Virus record (IMG/VR): IMGVR_UViG_3300042549_006589
Span: 1-28,118 of that record
Direction: 5' to 3' (one strand)
Origin: a virus
Length of the DNA: 28,118 nucleotides
The position numbers were made by a program, and so were the translations under genes. This document shows, piece by piece, positions 12,178 through 21,124 of this stretch; the first letter of the stretch is position 1; each line of letters starts with the position of its first letter. The notes beneath the pieces are model-generated. The model was not told the DNA's origin. It ran no database searches and was given only the letters and a program-made list of their open reading frames with translations.

Positions 12178-12436
12178 GATGGGCAATCTCCCCGGCAATG
12201 GCGAAGTAGGCGGCGCCATCAATGAAACTATCAAGATGATCGGGTGACTCAATTAACCTGGCAACCTTGACCAACGCCAAACAGATTGCGGCTTGGGCGG
12301 GAGTAATTTCAGTTTCAAGATATACCGACCAAAGCGCCGCAATTCGTTGATGATTTGTTAGCGGGTCACCATAATTTTTATTTCGATCACCGTGCGTGAG
12401 GCGTGAAGCCTCTTGAAGAATATCCCCCCGGAGCAT
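12170..12436 (-). CDS. DUF6378-like protein
   Basis: An 88-aa helical protein: LTHGDRNKNYGDPLTNHQRIAAL, then ICLALVKVARLIESPDHLDSFIDGAAY. The GDR..YGDP and SPDH.DS..D signatures match a family common in phages (DUF6378 as I recall). The acidic helical pattern is reminiscent of all-alpha nucleotide pyrophosphatases such as MazG, but that is only a suggestion. AGGA lies seven bases before ATG 12436. Confidence 0.72.
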   Translation of the reverse strand: MLRGDILQEASRLTHGDRNKNYGDPLTNHQRIAALWSVYLETEITPAQAAICLALVKVARLIESPDHLDSFIDGAAYFAIAGEIAHRE

Positions 12437-12444
12437 TTGTTTTC

Positions 12445-13509
12445 CTATTCTGTCGGTTCTTGGCTTGCGCTTAATTTGTAAAACTTAACATTTTCTTTAA
12501 GCCTGTCAATCCACGGCGCTAAAGCTACTGCCCTTTCACCGTGTTCAAGTGCCTCTTTTGGTTTGCCTAGGTTGTGGCACGCAATCGCAATTAGATCGTG
12601 TGGCAGGTATCCCCAAGCATCTGACTCTACAAGATACTCTAGCGGTTGCTGCGTTATTCTCAATGCGGCGTGGGCGGTGGCATAAGAATCCAGCCATAAG
12701 CCCTTTGAATAGTAATGTTGGGCGAGATCAACCCTTGGCTCTCGACTATTGGGGGATTCTGCAATGGCTTTAAGTAGCCAAGATTCGCGTTCGGATTCAT
12801 CCATTTTGGCTAAATAGCGCATTGAGGCAGCCCGTTCAGGTTTCCATACTGCCTTGGGCAACTCTAAATGGCGTTTGAACTCTTGTATTGCCTCTGTGTA
12901 TTTATTGTGAAAGAACAGTTCTCTTGCGTTGTAAAAGCAATTTCTATCATCTGTTGAATCTTCAAGCACCGATTGGGCAAGCAGTTCAAAATACTGACCC
13001 CTTGATTTTGTATCATCAGGGTGATGATGGATTTCAAGCTTTGTCCAGGCTTGAACTTCGTTTGCTTTACAAGTCAAAACTTCGTGAACAGGGTGCTTCC
13101 ACCTGTAATTCTTGCGGGAGTGAATCTTATCCCCGCCATAAACTAGACCGGGCGAGCCATCAGGGTTCCAACTCCAAGTGTATTTATACCTTGGGCGGGT
13201 AACTTGTGCTTCCAAAGACTCTAACTCTTGGCGCCAGCCTGGTTGAAGTTGCTCATCCATATCAAGAGCAATGCAGTAGTCAATGTCAAGCGGGATTGCG
13301 GCTAAGGATGCGTTGCGGGCATCGTCAAAGCGCCACGGGCTAATGCCAATGTTGATTACGTTGATGCCAAGGGCAGTTGCCAGTTCAACGGTTTTATCTG
13401 TCGAGCCAGTGTCGGCAATTAGCAAGAAATCCGCATCCTTAGCTGAATCAAACCAACGCTGAACAAATTGTTCTTCGTTAAGCGCAATTGTGTAGATTGC
13501 TATTTTCAC
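12445..13509 (-). CDS. Family 2 glycosyltransferase with TPR-like tail
   Basis: A 354-aa enzyme. The N-terminal GT-A domain has YTIALNEEQFVQRW, DTGSTDKT (33-40) for the nucleotide and DMDE (83-86) for the metal. KHPVHEVL (about 138-145) belongs to the acceptor side. Residues about 200-345 are helical repeats like TPRs (YNARELFFHNKYTEAIQEF, then LGKPKEALEHGERAVALAP). This is the build of SunS/beta-1,4-glucosyltransferase-like enzymes that modify proteins. Placed after the fibre genes it may glycosylate tail or capsid proteins (inference). It starts at GTG 13509 behind GGGGGAA. Confidence 0.87.
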   Translation of the reverse strand: MKIAIYTIALNEEQFVQRWFDSAKDADFLLIADTGSTDKTVELATALGINVINIGISPWRFDDARNASLAAIPLDIDYCIALDMDEQLQPGWRQELESLEAQVTRPRYKYTWSWNPDGSPGLVYGGDKIHSRKNYRWKHPVHEVLTCKANEVQAWTKLEIHHHPDDTKSRGQYFELLAQSVLEDSTDDRNCFYNARELFFHNKYTEAIQEFKRHLELPKAVWKPERAASMRYLAKMDESERESWLLKAIAESPNSREPRVDLAQHYYSKGLWLDSYATAHAALRITQQPLEYLVESDAWGYLPHDLIAIACHNLGKPKEALEHGERAVALAPWIDRLKENVKFYKLSASQEPTE

Positions 13510-13530
13510 TTGCTTCCCCCTTGGTGTTGC

Positions 13531-13659
13531 TTAAAGTATTGGCGTTACCGTGTTGGCTTGCTGTTCGTCATAAGTTGATTTCAAACCTGACCAAGTTGAG
13601 CCATCATCGTTAACAACGATCACACATTCAATGCCATCAAGGTTTATGTAAGTTTCCAT
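13531..13659 (-). CDS. Small fibre-associated protein, copy 2 (42 aa)
   Basis: A 42-aa protein (METYINLDGIECVIVVNDDG...GLKSTYDEQQ) similar in plan to the 48-aa protein at 14709-14855: a short beta pair followed by LKSTYDE. Each copy follows a fibre gene. The ATG at 13659 directly follows the stop of the second fibre gene. Probably a small virion or assembly protein linked to the fibres. Confidence 0.65.
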   Translation of the reverse strand: METYINLDGIECVIVVNDDGSTWSGLKSTYDEQQANTVTPIL

Positions 13660-14712
13660 CTATAACTCACATCCTGTAAAGAGTATTTGCCCTGAACTTG
13701 AATTTATTTGCATTGTTGTTCCATTTCCCGCAACCATTCCACTATTGCCACCAGTTAAAACAGAACCCATAGTTAACGAAGCGTTATTGAAAACAAGGGT
13801 TGCTGGAACTTGAGGCGCTCCAGCAGATGTTCTGATTTGGAAATGCGAAGCACTTGAAATTGTTGCCCCTGTTGGCTGAACTCTAGGTTGCACCGCAAAA
13901 GGAATTTGAATAAATCCTTGAGTGGTGCTGATGCAATATCCATTTCCAATTTCTGATGTTGAAGATCCAAAATTAACCGCAGGCAAATACCGCTGACAAG
14001 CAGCGAGTTCACCCTGAATAGTGCCAGTGGCAGTTGTGAACGGGGTGGCTACGTTGCCTGCTTCTAGTTGTACGCCCGTGATTTCAACATAGTCATTTGC
14101 GCCAGCAGTGCCAGATGGAGTGTAAAAAAAGTTTATGCCAATTTCTGTCACATTTGACGCAAGTGTTGCGGTACCAGTAAATCTTTGCCAAGTAGTTGTT
14201 AAAGTAGAGGTTAGAGATATTGCGTTAGTGGAACCTGTGTAACCAACAGAGCCTAAATTTTGATCTGTTCCTGTACCTGTGACAACTTGTGCGCTCAAAA
14301 CATTTGAAGCAGACGAATAATTAGCGCCCGCCCTAGCATAATAAGAAAGAGTTACGGTTTTTCCCTGTAAAGGAATTGAATTAGAAGTTTCAATGCTTTG
14401 ATACCAAACAAGCGCTTGTGTCGAAGTATCGCCAGAGTTGCGTTGGAACCTTCCGCAATACTGAATGCCAGGAAGGTTTGTAGTATCTCCTGTGAGTTGA
14501 CGGCTTACTGTCATTCCTGTAACTAAAAAGTTACGATAACTCTGCCAACGATCTGCTCCGTAAGTGAATGTTGTTCCAGTAGCAACACTAGTTCCACGTT
14601 GCCAAATACTAAAATTGCTGTTTAAGACCGCCGCGTTCTTACCCGCAACAAATGGCGCTACGCCGCCGCCGTTGTTCTCTTGTGTGTCAGCAACATCTCT
14701 TGCTCTTGTCAT
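13660..14712 (-). CDS. Tail fibre / receptor-binding protein
   Basis: A 350-aa protein with a short leader (MTRARDVADTQENNG) and NAAVLNSNFSIWQRGTS, a start common in phage tail appendages that carry a beta-sandwich carbohydrate-binding module. It contains WYQSIE, TVTLSYYARAG and WQRFTGTATL, then VQLEAGNVATPFTTATGT and [11 protein letters not shown], a segment also found in the large collagen-like fibre. The last 110 residues are a beta-rich head with no clear family. It likely binds the host surface. ATG 14712 shares ATGA with the small gene before it. Confidence 0.8.
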   Translation of the reverse strand: MTRARDVADTQENNGGGVAPFVAGKNAAVLNSNFSIWQRGTSVATGTTFTYGADRWQSYRNFLVTGMTVSRQLTGDTTNLPGIQYCGRFQRNSGDTSTQALVWYQSIETSNSIPLQGKTVTLSYYARAGANYSSASNVLSAQVVTGTGTDQNLGSVGYTGSTNAISLTSTLTTTWQRFTGTATLASNVTEIGINFFYTPSGTAGANDYVEITGVQLEAGNVATPFTTATGTIQGELAACQRYLPAVNFGSSTSEIGNGYCISTTQGFIQIPFAVQPRVQPTGATISSASHFQIRTSAGAPQVPATLVFNNASLTMGSVLTGGNSGMVAGNGTTMQINSSSGQILFTGCEL

Positions 14713-14855
14713 AGGGTCACCTCTGGTTGATTGGCAATCATTTCGTCATAGGTAGATTTGAGCATTGAAGTAAATTCACCGTTGCCTCGGTCAATAATGG
14801 CGTGGGTTTGTACGCCGCCCAATGTTTCAATTTCAATAAAAGTTACATTATCCAT
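14709..14855 (-). CDS. Small fibre-associated protein, copy 1 (48 aa)
   Basis: A 48-aa protein (MDNVTFIEIETLGGVQTHAI... MLKSTYDEMIANQPEVTL) related to 13531-13659 by the LKSTYDE segment. Its ATG is one base after the stop of the collagen-like fibre and its stop overlaps the next fibre's start. The frame extends 60 bases upstream inside the fibre gene, but ATG 14855 fits the homology with copy 2. Confidence 0.72.
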   Translation of the reverse strand: MDNVTFIEIETLGGVQTHAIIDRGNGEFTSMLKSTYDEMIANQPEVTL

Positions 14856-14856
14856 T

Positions 14857-17800
14857 TTACAACTCCGCACTAAAGCCGACATAAGAGCCACTAGCTCCAG
14901 CAGCAATAATTTCATAAGGTCTATACTGAGTTAGACCCGCACCAACGCCACCAATGGTAAATTCAGGTTGTTGTGTTGATGCTATTACCAAGCTCACTGA
15001 AGTTGCCGCTGAAGATTGTGTTTGCTGATCGTAAGCCGTCAAGCCTGATGAATCAATTGAGGTTGGGTTGGCTCGCATTGTTACCTTTAATGGATAAAGT
15101 GCCGCAACAATGTTGTTAGTTGCTGCCATTCCAAATGCGAATCTTTCAAAAGATACTGTTTGGGTATGTCGGAAATAATACCGCTGGCAAGCAGCAAGTT
15201 CGCCTTGAACAGTTCCAGTGGCAGTCGTAAAGGCTGTTGCTACTGAGCCAGTTTCAAGTTGAGCTTGAGCCAATTCCCAATATGCACCTGATGGACCAAC
15301 GGCGGCTTCAGCTACTTGAAAACGAATTCCTGCCGCAGTACCATCATTAGGAATTGTGAAAGTAGTGCTTAACTTAAGCCAATTAGACGAACTTGTTCCT
15401 GTTGGGATACTTGCTGCGGAAATGCCAGCAGTTGCAATTTGTGTCCAAGTTCCGCTAAGGGTATTTGGTGTTGAATTTTTTGAAATTATCATATTCAAAC
15501 TTTGACCTGAAATTGCAGCCCAAGTTGCATTTGCGCGAACCAAAACAGAAGCAGTCACAGTTTGACCTACTAAGGGAGCCACCATTCCCGCTTCAAGAGC
15601 TTGAAACATATTACAAAAACTAGAAGCAGCATTATAGGCAACACGAGCAAAATATTGGGAACCGATAGGCGCGCCCGTAGTTTGTTGACTTACTGTTACG
15701 GTTCCACCAGGACCTGCGTACCATCTATCTAGTGAATAATTTCCCGCTGTTTGTGACGCAAACGAAGTGCGTTGGAACACATCAAAATTTCCATTGATAA
15801 TTTTGTTCTTGCCGGCAAATAAAGCAGTAGTATTTAACGGATACCGCGCATCGGATTGTGTTTGAGTATAAACATTTGCCACATTGAAAGTACCATAAGC
15901 AACAACCGCCAATGAATCGCCAACGACTGCGCCACTTGCTAGAACAATTGAGGTTCCATTAGTAGCTGTGTAATCGCTAGTACGTACTAGACGTACACCG
16001 TTTAAGTAAACCTGTTCAGCGCCTACTGTGTAGGCAAGAGTAAGTGAGTTTAGGTCGGCACCGGTAAATGTTGTTTGTCCAGCGGTGGCAGTGTAAACAT
16101 AAGTGATAGCGGCAGTTGAACCTGCAGCACCCGTAGCACCTGTCGGTCCAGTAGCACCATTTGTTCCATTAGCGCCAGTCGGACCTGTTGGACCTGTAGC
16201 GCCATTTGTTCCGTTGGCACCTGTCGGTCCAGTTGGACCAGTCGCGCCATCAATTCCGTTAGCACCTGTTGGACCAGTTACACCCTGAATTCCTTGAATA
16301 CCTTGCGCACCTGTAGGTCCTGTTGCGCCGTCTGCTCCATTAGCACCTGTTGGTCCTGTTGCGCCATCTGCTCCATTAGCACCTGTCGGTCCAGTAACAC
16401 CTTGAATTCCTTGTGAACCAGTTGGACCTGTTGGACCAACCTCACCCTGAATACCTTGCGCACCAGTCGGTCCAGTTACGCCCTGAATTCCCTGCGCACC
16501 AGTTGGACCTGTAGCGCCAACTTCACCTTGGATTCCTTGCGCACCTGTAGGTCCAGTCGCACCCGTTGCCCCTGTCGGTCCAGTAGCTCCAACGGCGCCA
16601 GTATCACCTTGGATTCCCTGGACACCTTGGATTCCTTGGATACCTTGCGCACCTGTAGCACCTGTTGGACCTGCGACACCTTGAGCGCCTGTAGGTCCTG
16701 TGGCACCTACGGCGCCTGCTGCGCCTGTTGGTCCAGTTGCGCCATCAATTCCCGCAGCGCCAGTGGCACCTGTCGGACCTTGTGCGCCTTGCGCACCTGT
16801 TGGACCCGTTGCCCCGGCGGTGCCTGTTGGACCTGTAGCACCTGTTGGACCTGTTGCGCCTTGTGGACCCGTAGCTCCTGTTAAGCCAACTGCGATTGTG
16901 ATAAGCGAAAGAAGTTGAAAGTTCGTAAAGTTGGTTGTGCCAGTGCCGCCTGATGAATCAAGCACAACTGAAAGTTCAACATAACCAGTTAGCAGTGTTG
17001 GGGCTGCGGTAATTTTGAACTTTTGAAAGTTGTTGTTGACATCTCGATCTTGAATAATAATAAAATCATCTGTTTTAAGTAACGCAAGCAAGAAGTCAAT
17101 ATCCTCGCCCAAATCGTCAATGTGATCAATGTTGATGCGTGTTGAGTTAATCTGTGTGGCATTACCCCAACGAATATCTCCCGAACCAGGCTTGCCTGTA
17201 GTTGATGATGTATCTGCGGAGTAATTGAAAATTGAAGCTGAGCCACCATTGGCACCTGCGGGTCCTGTCGCACCTGTTGGGCCTGTTGGACCTGTAACTG
17301 TTGAGGCAGCGCCAGTAGCACCAGTTGGACCTGTTGGGCCAGTAGCACCTTCAGATGCGGCTGCTCCCGTTGGACCTGTTGGGCCTTCAATTCCTTGTGC
17401 GCCCGTAGCACCTGTCGCACCAGTTGGGCCTGTAATTGTTGAGGCAGCACCTGTGGCTCCTGTAGCACCTGTTGGGCCAACAATACCTTGTGGACCCGTT
17501 GGGCCAACTTCGCCTTGAATACCTTGAACACCTTGAATACCTTGAGCGCCTGTTGCGCCAACTGCACCCGTAGGTCCAGTTTCACCTTGGATACCTTGAG
17601 CGCCTGTAGGTCCAGTTACGCCTTGAATTCCTTGTGAACCCGTAGGTCCAGTTTCACCTTGAATACCTTGTGCGCCCGTTGGACCTGTTACGCCTTGAAT
17701 TCCTTGGGCGCCTGTTGGCCCCGTAACACCTTGAATTCCTTGTGAACCTGTAGGTCCAGTTTCACCTTGAATACCTTGGGCGCCAGTAGCACCAGTTGCG

Positions 17801-17973
17801 CCGGTGGCACCTGTAGCGCCTGTGGCACCTTGGATTCCTTGTGAACCTGTTGGGCCTGTTGCCCCTGGCGGACCTTGTGGGCCTTGAAGATTTGAAATAA
17901 TAACTTCGGCAGGTGAGGCAATTTCAGCAATTACATCGGTTGTGCTTGAGGATACATAAATGATTGAACTCAT
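14857..17973 (-). CDS. Collagen-like tail fibre
   Basis: A 1038-aa fibre. After a 29-residue lead-in it has Gly-X-Y repeats ([19 protein letters not shown]), broken near residues 240-365 by a globular insert ([20 protein letters not shown]...[11 protein letters not shown]), then a second collagen block to about 630. Next is a short beta module ([15 protein letters not shown]), typical of phage fibres, and a C-terminal domain starting [12 protein letters not shown] with the [16 protein letters not shown] segment shared with the next fibre. Collagen blocks form thin triple helices, so this is a long trimeric fibre with a receptor-binding tip. The repeats make its length prone to assembly error. 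ATG 17973 shares ATGA with the previous gene. Confidence 0.9.
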   Translation of the reverse strand: MSSIIYVSSSTTDVIAEIASPAEVIISNLQGPQGPPGATGPTGSQGIQGATGATGATGATGATGAQGIQGETGPTGSQGIQGVTGPTGAQGIQGVTGPTGAQGIQGETGPTGSQGIQGVTGPTGAQGIQGETGPTGAVGATGAQGIQGVQGIQGEVGPTGPQGIVGPTGATGATGAASTITGPTGATGATGAQGIEGPTGPTGAAASEGATGPTGPTGATGAASTVTGPTGPTGATGPAGANGGSASIFNYSADTSSTTGKPGSGDIRWGNATQINSTRINIDHIDDLGEDIDFLLALLKTDDFIIIQDRDVNNNFQKFKITAAPTLLTGYVELSVVLDSSGGTGTTNFTNFQLLSLITIAVGLTGATGPQGATGPTGATGPTGTAGATGPTGAQGAQGPTGATGAAGIDGATGPTGAAGAVGATGPTGAQGVAGPTGATGAQGIQGIQGVQGIQGDTGAVGATGPTGATGATGPTGAQGIQGEVGATGPTGAQGIQGVTGPTGAQGIQGEVGPTGPTGSQGIQGVTGPTGANGADGATGPTGANGADGATGPTGAQGIQGIQGVTGPTGANGIDGATGPTGPTGANGTNGATGPTGPTGANGTNGATGPTGATGAAGSTAAITYVYTATAGQTTFTGADLNSLTLAYTVGAEQVYLNGVRLVRTSDYTATNGTSIVLASGAVVGDSLAVVAYGTFNVANVYTQTQSDARYPLNTTALFAGKNKIINGNFDVFQRTSFASQTAGNYSLDRWYAGPGGTVTVSQQTTGAPIGSQYFARVAYNAASSFCNMFQALEAGMVAPLVGQTVTASVLVRANATWAAISGQSLNMIISKNSTPNTLSGTWTQIATAGISAASIPTGTSSSNWLKLSTTFTIPNDGTAAGIRFQVAEAAVGPSGAYWELAQAQLETGSVATAFTTATGTVQGELAACQRYYFRHTQTVSFERFAFGMAATNNIVAALYPLKVTMRANPTSIDSSGLTAYDQQTQSSAATSVSLVIASTQQPEFTIGGVGAGLTQYRPYEIIAAGASGSYVGFSAEL

Positions 17974-18317
17974 CGAGTCACCTCTGCGCTAATAGCAAGC
18001 TCACCTTGAACTAAGCGGGTTACGGTTGCGTTGGCAGCAATTAGTTCAAGGTCATAAACATAAGTGCCCGCAGGCAAAAGTGTTGTTTGTGTGGCTGTTT
18101 GATCTAAGCTGATTGTGCCAGCAGCGCCGCCAAGTGTGATTCCACCGTTGGTAGTTGTTAAAGTTAAAATTGTTTCAGTATCTTCAACATCAACCCGTGC
18201 TTGTAGGCGGGCAGTGTAATTAGTTAGATTGACTGCGACATTGTTAATTTTCCAAGTCAAAAGAAGGTTAAAAGTTGCCCCTTGCTCAATGCTAAAATCT
18301 AAGATACCTGCTGCCAT
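17970..18317 (-). CDS. Beta-sandwich tail/baseplate protein
   Basis: A 115-aa beta-rich protein: [63 protein letters not shown]. This pattern is common in phage tail modules upstream of fibres and fits an immunoglobulin-like or BppU-N-type domain that anchors a fibre. GGAG lies seven bases before ATG 18317; the stop overlaps the collagen-like fibre start. A 27-bp gap with no feature separates it from the membrane protein at 18345. Confidence 0.68.
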   Translation of the reverse strand: MAAGILDFSIEQGATFNLLLTWKINNVAVNLTNYTARLQARVDVEDTETILTLTTTNGGITLGGAAGTISLDQTATQTTLLPAGTYVYDLELIAANATVTRLVQGELAISAEVTR

Positions 18318-18344
18318 TTGATTACTCCAAAAACTAGGGGTGGG

Positions 18345-18530
18345 TTACTTTGAGCCTCTGCCGAAATCTGCGGCTGAATTATCTAGCCACTTGAGGATTG
18401 GACCAGCAGCGCCAGCAAGGGCGGCATATCCAAGAGTCTTAAAATCTGTTTCTCCGGCAAGGTAAAGAGCTACTGCAGATGCAGCGGCAGCGCGAAACCA
18501 AGTTAATGAGATTTGCTTAAATTGTTCCAT
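18345..18530 (-). CDS. Putative holin-like membrane protein
   Basis: A 61-aa protein with two weakly hydrophobic helices, FRAAAASAVALYLAG and LGYAALAGAAGPILKWL. It follows the endolysin gene and overlaps it by 14 bp, with AAGGGAG seven bases before its ATG. Size and position suit a holin, which would open the membrane for the peptidase; an alternative is that the protein at 19038 is the holin and this one its antagonist. Confidence 0.6.
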   Translation of the reverse strand: MEQFKQISLTWFRAAAASAVALYLAGETDFKTLGYAALAGAAGPILKWLDNSAADFGRGSK

Positions 18531-19041
18531 TTGATTGCTCCCTTATTTTTTTGTCGTGTAGTTTACAACAGGTGCAGACTTCGGCTTTGTCAACTTTTTT
18601 AGCAGGAATTGGTACAATTTTAGCACCAAGTTGTGCAATTATTTTAGGCTGATTCATCCACCAAAACCAAGGTGATGTGTCTTTTGAAAGTTCCTCTTTA
18701 ATTGAAATGTGAAGATGCTTGGTGTGTTGGTTTGAGCCTGTGTATTTGCGGTTGCCTTCTTTAGCTCTTGCCTTTGACCAAATCTTGCCGTTAAAAATTA
18801 AGTATTCAACGCGCTTATCATCTTTTAACTGCTCAAATATGTCAGCGCAATCAATGCCGTGTTTAGGGTCGTGGGTGAGGTCAACGGCTAAACCTGTGTT
18901 GTGATCTGAAGTTGGGTTTTGCTTTTGATGGGCAGCCGATGGTAATAACCCATCAGATGCCTTCTTGCGTGATGGCTTCAGGGCAGTTGCTTGGCGTAGC
19001 ACTGCCAACGCCGCTGGTGTTGCTCTTTTTGCTAGTTTCAT
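18517..19041 (-). CDS. M15-family peptidase endolysin
   Basis: A 174-aa peptidoglycan peptidase of the D-Ala-D-Ala carboxypeptidase/L-alanyl-D-glutamate (M15, VanY-like) type. SDHNTGLAVDLTHD supplies zinc ligands H47 and D54, and HTKHLHISI (106-114) the HxH end motif. The C-terminal 45 residues, basic and with CTCC (156-159) near the end, are not part of the peptidase and may bind wall or metal. There is no signal peptide, so it needs a holin. It lies between two small membrane proteins with overlaps of 4 and 14 bp. Confidence 0.85.
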   Translation of the reverse strand: MKLAKRATPAALAVLRQATALKPSRKKASDGLLPSAAHQKQNPTSDHNTGLAVDLTHDPKHGIDCADIFEQLKDDKRVEYLIFNGKIWSKARAKEGNRKYTGSNQHTKHLHISIKEELSKDTSPWFWWMNQPKIIAQLGAKIVPIPAKKVDKAEVCTCCKLHDKKIREQSNGTI

Positions 19042-19229
19042 TTTTTCACCAACTCTAGAATTAGTTCCATTTGGGCTTCAAGTCTGTTAATTGAATCGCG
19101 CATTGAACTGCCACCGTTGGGCTTAAGCTCTGCTAGGTAATGCTTTACAAGCCATCTTACCGCACCTGCAAATGCGCTTACAATTGCGATTACAGATACG
19201 ATCAAGCCTGCCCAGTTTGCTGGTGTCAT
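19038..19229 (-). CDS. Small membrane protein with coiled-coil tail (holin-type)
   Basis: A 63-aa protein with one membrane segment (WAGLIVSVIAIVSAFAGAVRWL) and a charged helix (SMRDSINRLEAQMELILELVKK) likely to form a coiled coil. Such proteins next to endolysin genes in actinophages are taken as holins. It precedes the endolysin with an ATGA overlap. Confidence 0.62.
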   Translation of the reverse strand: MTPANWAGLIVSVIAIVSAFAGAVRWLVKHYLAELKPNGGSSMRDSINRLEAQMELILELVKK

Positions 19230-19247
19230 TTGCGCGGTTTCCCGTTC

Positions 19248-19364
19248 TTAGTTAGCGGTTGGATTTGAAATTTGTGCTTTAAGGATTGCGTTTTCCTGGG
19301 CAAGTGCGCCGATAGTTTCACGCATATTTTTTAAGATTTCCTGAATGTCAACTTCTTGTTCCAT
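19248..19364 (-). CDS. Small coiled-coil protein (38 aa)
   Basis: A 38-aa helical protein (MEQEVDIQEILKNMRETIGA...ENAILKAQI) with heptad spacing of hydrophobic residues. The ATG directly follows the stop of the S74 fibre gene and GGGGGA lies a few bases upstream. It fills the space before the lysis genes; no function known. Confidence 0.62.
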   Translation of the reverse strand: MEQEVDIQEILKNMRETIGALAQENAILKAQISNPTAN

Positions 19365-21116
19365 TTATTCCCCCTCTAGTGCTTCGATTCTTAGGATTGC
19401 TTCTTTTAATGCGCCAGTTAGATATGGAATCAAGTTAGTTGCCAAGATTGACTGATAAGCGGGGTTGCCATCTTCATCAATGGCATCTTTCTCGCCCATA
19501 ACTAAGGCTGGCAATACCTCTGCCAATTCGTGAGCAATAAAGCCAACTTGAGGTTCTTCAGGGTCTTTAATGAATTCAAAAGAACGCAAGTTGATTTGCT
19601 TTACTATGGAAGCGGCAGAATCGTAACTTTGGATGTTTTGCTTTAATCTGTAATCCGATGCGTTTCTAAATGCGGGTACACCACCTGATGTGGTTGTGAT
19701 GCCGCCAGCATCTGCGCCGTTGTAAATTAAGCGAATTAGTTCTGAAGTGCCGCTGGCGTTGTACCTATGAGCAAAGAGTGCAATTTGGTTATCTCGGCGG
19801 CCAATAACTGCCCCCGTTGAGGACAAGAAAACACCCGTGGTTTGGCTTGTGCTTGAAGAGGTATTTGTGCCAGCAGTAATTGTGCCAGCACTTGAAGCAA
19901 TATCGCCAGCGTTAATGGTTGCCATTGTTGATGTGCCTGAAATGCTAAGTGTGCCAGTTGAAATAAGAGTTTGAGTAGTAATTGTGCCAGTGCTGGCTGA
20001 GATTGTTCCCCCACTTGCGGTGATATTTCCACCGCCAGTTAAAATGTTGGCTCCGTTAATAAATGAAAGACCTGTTGTGCCAGATGCAGCTCGAATTGAA
20101 ATGTTGTTAGTAATCAGCGCGCCGCTGACAGAATTCCACTGATTTCCAGTTCCGTCAGAATTGCTTGCGATAAACCCGCCGCCGAAATACCAAGGGCCAA
20201 TTTGCGCACCTGAAGCGGTAAGGAATCCAGTAGTTGAAATTGAAAACGCAGCACCGACAGTAAAAGAGCCGCCTGTAATGGTCGCATTTGTTGATGTAAT
20301 GGTGCCCGTAAAAACGCCATCTGTTGCGGTAAGCACACCCAAGCTAGTAACTGAAAACTTTGAGCCGATGGTAAGGGTGCCGCCAGTAACCGTAATGTTG
20401 TTTGTGGTAATGGTGCCAGTAATTGTTGCCCCTGTTGCGGTTAGCAATCCCGCAGCATCAATAATGGCGTTTCCGCCAATGTTCATTGTTGAGGCGGTAA
20501 TTGTTGCGCCGGTAACGCTGCCTGAAAAAACCGCTGCGCCTGTTGTGGCGCTAACTGAGAAAGTTGCGCTTCCAGCGCTGTTAAAACCCGCAAGCCCGGT
20601 GGAATTGAGAACAACGCGGGCGCCGGATGTTGATGAAGCACCTGAATAAACCGTTAGGCCCGTTGCATCAATTGCCGTTAATTGCTTGGTAGTCGGATTT
20701 TGAATTGCGTACGCGCTCGGCTGTAAAGAGTTTTGAGCAGTAGTGTAGGCAATCGCGGCATTAGCAAGAGCAGTGTTAGCAGTGTTTTGAGCCGCTACGC
20801 CTACGGCATTGGCAGCAGCAGCATTAGCAAGAGCAGTGTTAGCCGCTGATTGCGCGGTTGCGATTGAACCATCTTGAGCTGAAACCCAAACGCCCGACCG
20901 AAAAACATAAGGTTTGTTGCCGTCATCTGTGTCATACCATAAATCATTTTCTGTAACATTTGCGCCAACTGGGGCAGTTGTTTGATAATAAATTTCAGCC
21001 TTTGCATTCACCTGAGTTGTTGTCGCAGGCACTACTGGCAAAACGCTAGAAACCGTGAAGTCCGCATTTTGAACAACTGTAATTGGTGTGTTAGTAATTT
21101 GCGGGCAAAGTGGCAT
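19365..21116 (-). CDS. Tail fibre/spike with S74 intramolecular chaperone
   Basis: A 583-aa fibre. The N-terminus has a short YQTTAPVGANVTENDLWYDTDDGNKPY segment (about 48-75) typical of tail attachment regions, then an Ala/Asn-rich helix (ANTALANAAAANAVG). The centre (about 200-330) is a run of beta-repeats of the form TGATITASTMNIGG, TGTITTNNITVTGG. The last 97 residues are the S74 endosialidase-type chaperone: SDYRLKQNI with the self-cleavage serine near 487, VGFIAHELAEVLP, and a closing LIPYLTGALKEAILRIEALEGE-type helix. The chaperone folds the trimer and then cuts itself off. GGGGGA precedes ATG 21116. Confidence 0.88.
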   Translation of the reverse strand: MPLCPQITNTPITVVQNADFTVSSVLPVVPATTTQVNAKAEIYYQTTAPVGANVTENDLWYDTDDGNKPYVFRSGVWVSAQDGSIATAQSAANTALANAAAANAVGVAAQNTANTALANAAIAYTTAQNSLQPSAYAIQNPTTKQLTAIDATGLTVYSGASSTSGARVVLNSTGLAGFNSAGSATFSVSATTGAAVFSGSVTGATITASTMNIGGNAIIDAAGLLTATGATITGTITTNNITVTGGTLTIGSKFSVTSLGVLTATDGVFTGTITSTNATITGGSFTVGAAFSISTTGFLTASGAQIGPWYFGGGFIASNSDGTGNQWNSVSGALITNNISIRAASGTTGLSFINGANILTGGGNITASGGTISASTGTITTQTLISTGTLSISGTSTMATINAGDIASSAGTITAGTNTSSSTSQTTGVFLSSTGAVIGRRDNQIALFAHRYNASGTSELIRLIYNGADAGGITTTSGGVPAFRNASDYRLKQNIQSYDSAASIVKQINLRSFEFIKDPEEPQVGFIAHELAEVLPALVMGEKDAIDEDGNPAYQSILATNLIPYLTGALKEAILRIEALEGE

Positions 21117-21124
21117 TGTTCCCC

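Noticed and set aside
16103-17518. Long plus-strand ORFs rich in Pro, Ala and Val ([10 protein letters not shown] type) over the fibre gene
   Set aside because: They are the reverse-strand reading of Gly-X-Y repeat DNA in the collagen-like fibre; no ribosome-binding sites and no place in any operon.
16130-17880. Dense short DNA repeats that could be taken for a CRISPR array or minisatellite
   Set aside because: The repeats keep the reading frame and encode Gly-X-Y triplets; there are no constant repeats with unique spacers and no cas genes apart from a lone Cas4-like phage nuclease.
20161-20649. 162-aa plus-strand ORF opposite the S74 fibre gene
   Set aside because: Antisense to a beta-repeat region with clear fibre and chaperone features; composition (Val, Pro, Ala) reflects the complementary repeats.
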